DNA of 64,000 bases, from NCBI RefSeq assembly GCF_007625075.1, contig NZ_QMIE01000003.1, positions 229,326 through 293,325 of the forward strand. Direction: 5' to 3'. The stretch's first letter is position 1. Each line of letters opens with the position of its first letter. The notes under the pieces were generated by a model. The model was not told where the DNA came from and searched no databases. It saw nothing but the letters and a program-made list of their open reading frames with translations. The DNA is from Oceanidesulfovibrio indonesiensis (lineage in GTDB: Bacteria; Desulfobacterota; Desulfovibrionia; Desulfovibrionales; Desulfovibrionaceae). This document shows positions 63,905 through 64,000 of the stretch, piece by piece. Made by a program: the position numbers and the translations under genes.

Positions 63905-64000
63905 ATGACACGCCCCGGCACATTCAACATTCTCGCCCGCGACGGCGCTGCCCGTCACGGCACCCTGGAAACGGCCCACGGCACGGTGCGCACGCCGGTC
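63905..64000 (+). CDS. tgt: tRNA-guanine transglycosylase (5' end only)
   Basis: The first 32 codons are present before the window ends. [20 protein letters not shown] followed by [12 protein letters not shown] matches the N terminus of Tgt, which exchanges guanine for preQ1 at position 34 of some tRNAs in queuosine synthesis. FolE2 at 28828 makes the pathway's precursor. No Shine-Dalgarno is visible before the ATG. Confidence 0.85.
   Translation, partial: MTRPGTFNILARDGAARHGTLETAHGTVRTPV

Noticed and set aside
1-64000. CRISPR arrays, insertion sequences, integrases or prophage genes.
   Set aside because: No regularly spaced direct repeats of 25-40 bases and no transposase, integrase or phage structural motifs were seen in either strand.

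Overview
The window is high-GC chromosomal DNA whose gene content points to a Desulfovibrionales-type member of the Desulfobacterota (a sulfate-reducer relative). This is an inference from NikR, membrane polyferredoxins, sigma-54 regulators lacking receiver domains, a CobA-HemD fusion and several c-di-GMP-type domains. No rRNA gene in the window can confirm it. Coding is dense and almost all core pathway genes look intact; I see no phage, insertion sequence or CRISPR array.

Layout. 1-1.6 kb (minus): flgF-flgG behind a sigma-54-like promoter. 1.7-12.7 kb (plus): tRNA-Gly(CCC), then the translation/RNA cluster rimP-nusA-ylxR-infB-DUF503-rbfA-nrnA-type DHH-truB-rpsO-pnp, closed by a strong terminator. 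12.7-20.6 kb (plus): an unusual array in which an RND adaptor and an RND permease flank an ATP-grasp/His-domain phosphotransferase and a UbiA prenyltransferase, ending with a small EF-hand protein. 20.6-31.9 kb (minus): hemC, an FmdB zinc ribbon, gmhA, a MEMO1-family gene, a very large secreted TPR protein with its own sigma-54-like promoter directly downstream of a sigma-54 activator gene, an orphan flagellar rod-like gene, then rhodanese/YceI-methyltransferase-nikR-folE2.

32-41.3 kb (minus): the leucine operon leuA-leuC-leuD-DUF89-leuB, which runs on with tiny gaps into an MshEN-like protein, an ABC-F ATPase and a PilZ protein. Upstream of leuA lies a 13-residue leader peptide with five Leu codons, a candidate attenuator. 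41.3-51.2 kb: a HAD hydrolase, a protoglobin histidine kinase, HU, cheV-cheD, a Tat-targeted DUF362 protein and a NapH-NapG-like fused polyferredoxin that seems to start at CTG, then a protein with two degenerate GGDEF domains plus TPRs.

51.2-64 kb: a thioredoxin-like protein without CxxC behind an operator-like repeat array, an NtrC-type regulator with a secreted partner, an MFS transporter plus AMMECR1 protein, the valS-(cobA-hemD)-purN operon, a glutamine-amidotransferase-like protein paired with a U32-like Fe-S protein, and the 5' end of tgt.

Themes that tie the window together are sigma-54/flagellar/chemotaxis control, c-di-GMP-type domains (PilZ, MshEN, degenerate GGDEF), tetrapyrrole synthesis split over two loci (hemC; cobA-hemD), and AMMECR1/MEMO1 partners about 32 kb apart. 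The best candidates for something undescribed are the RND/phosphotransferase/UbiA cluster, the leu leader with its operon extension, and the CTG-initiated NapHG fusion with DUF362.
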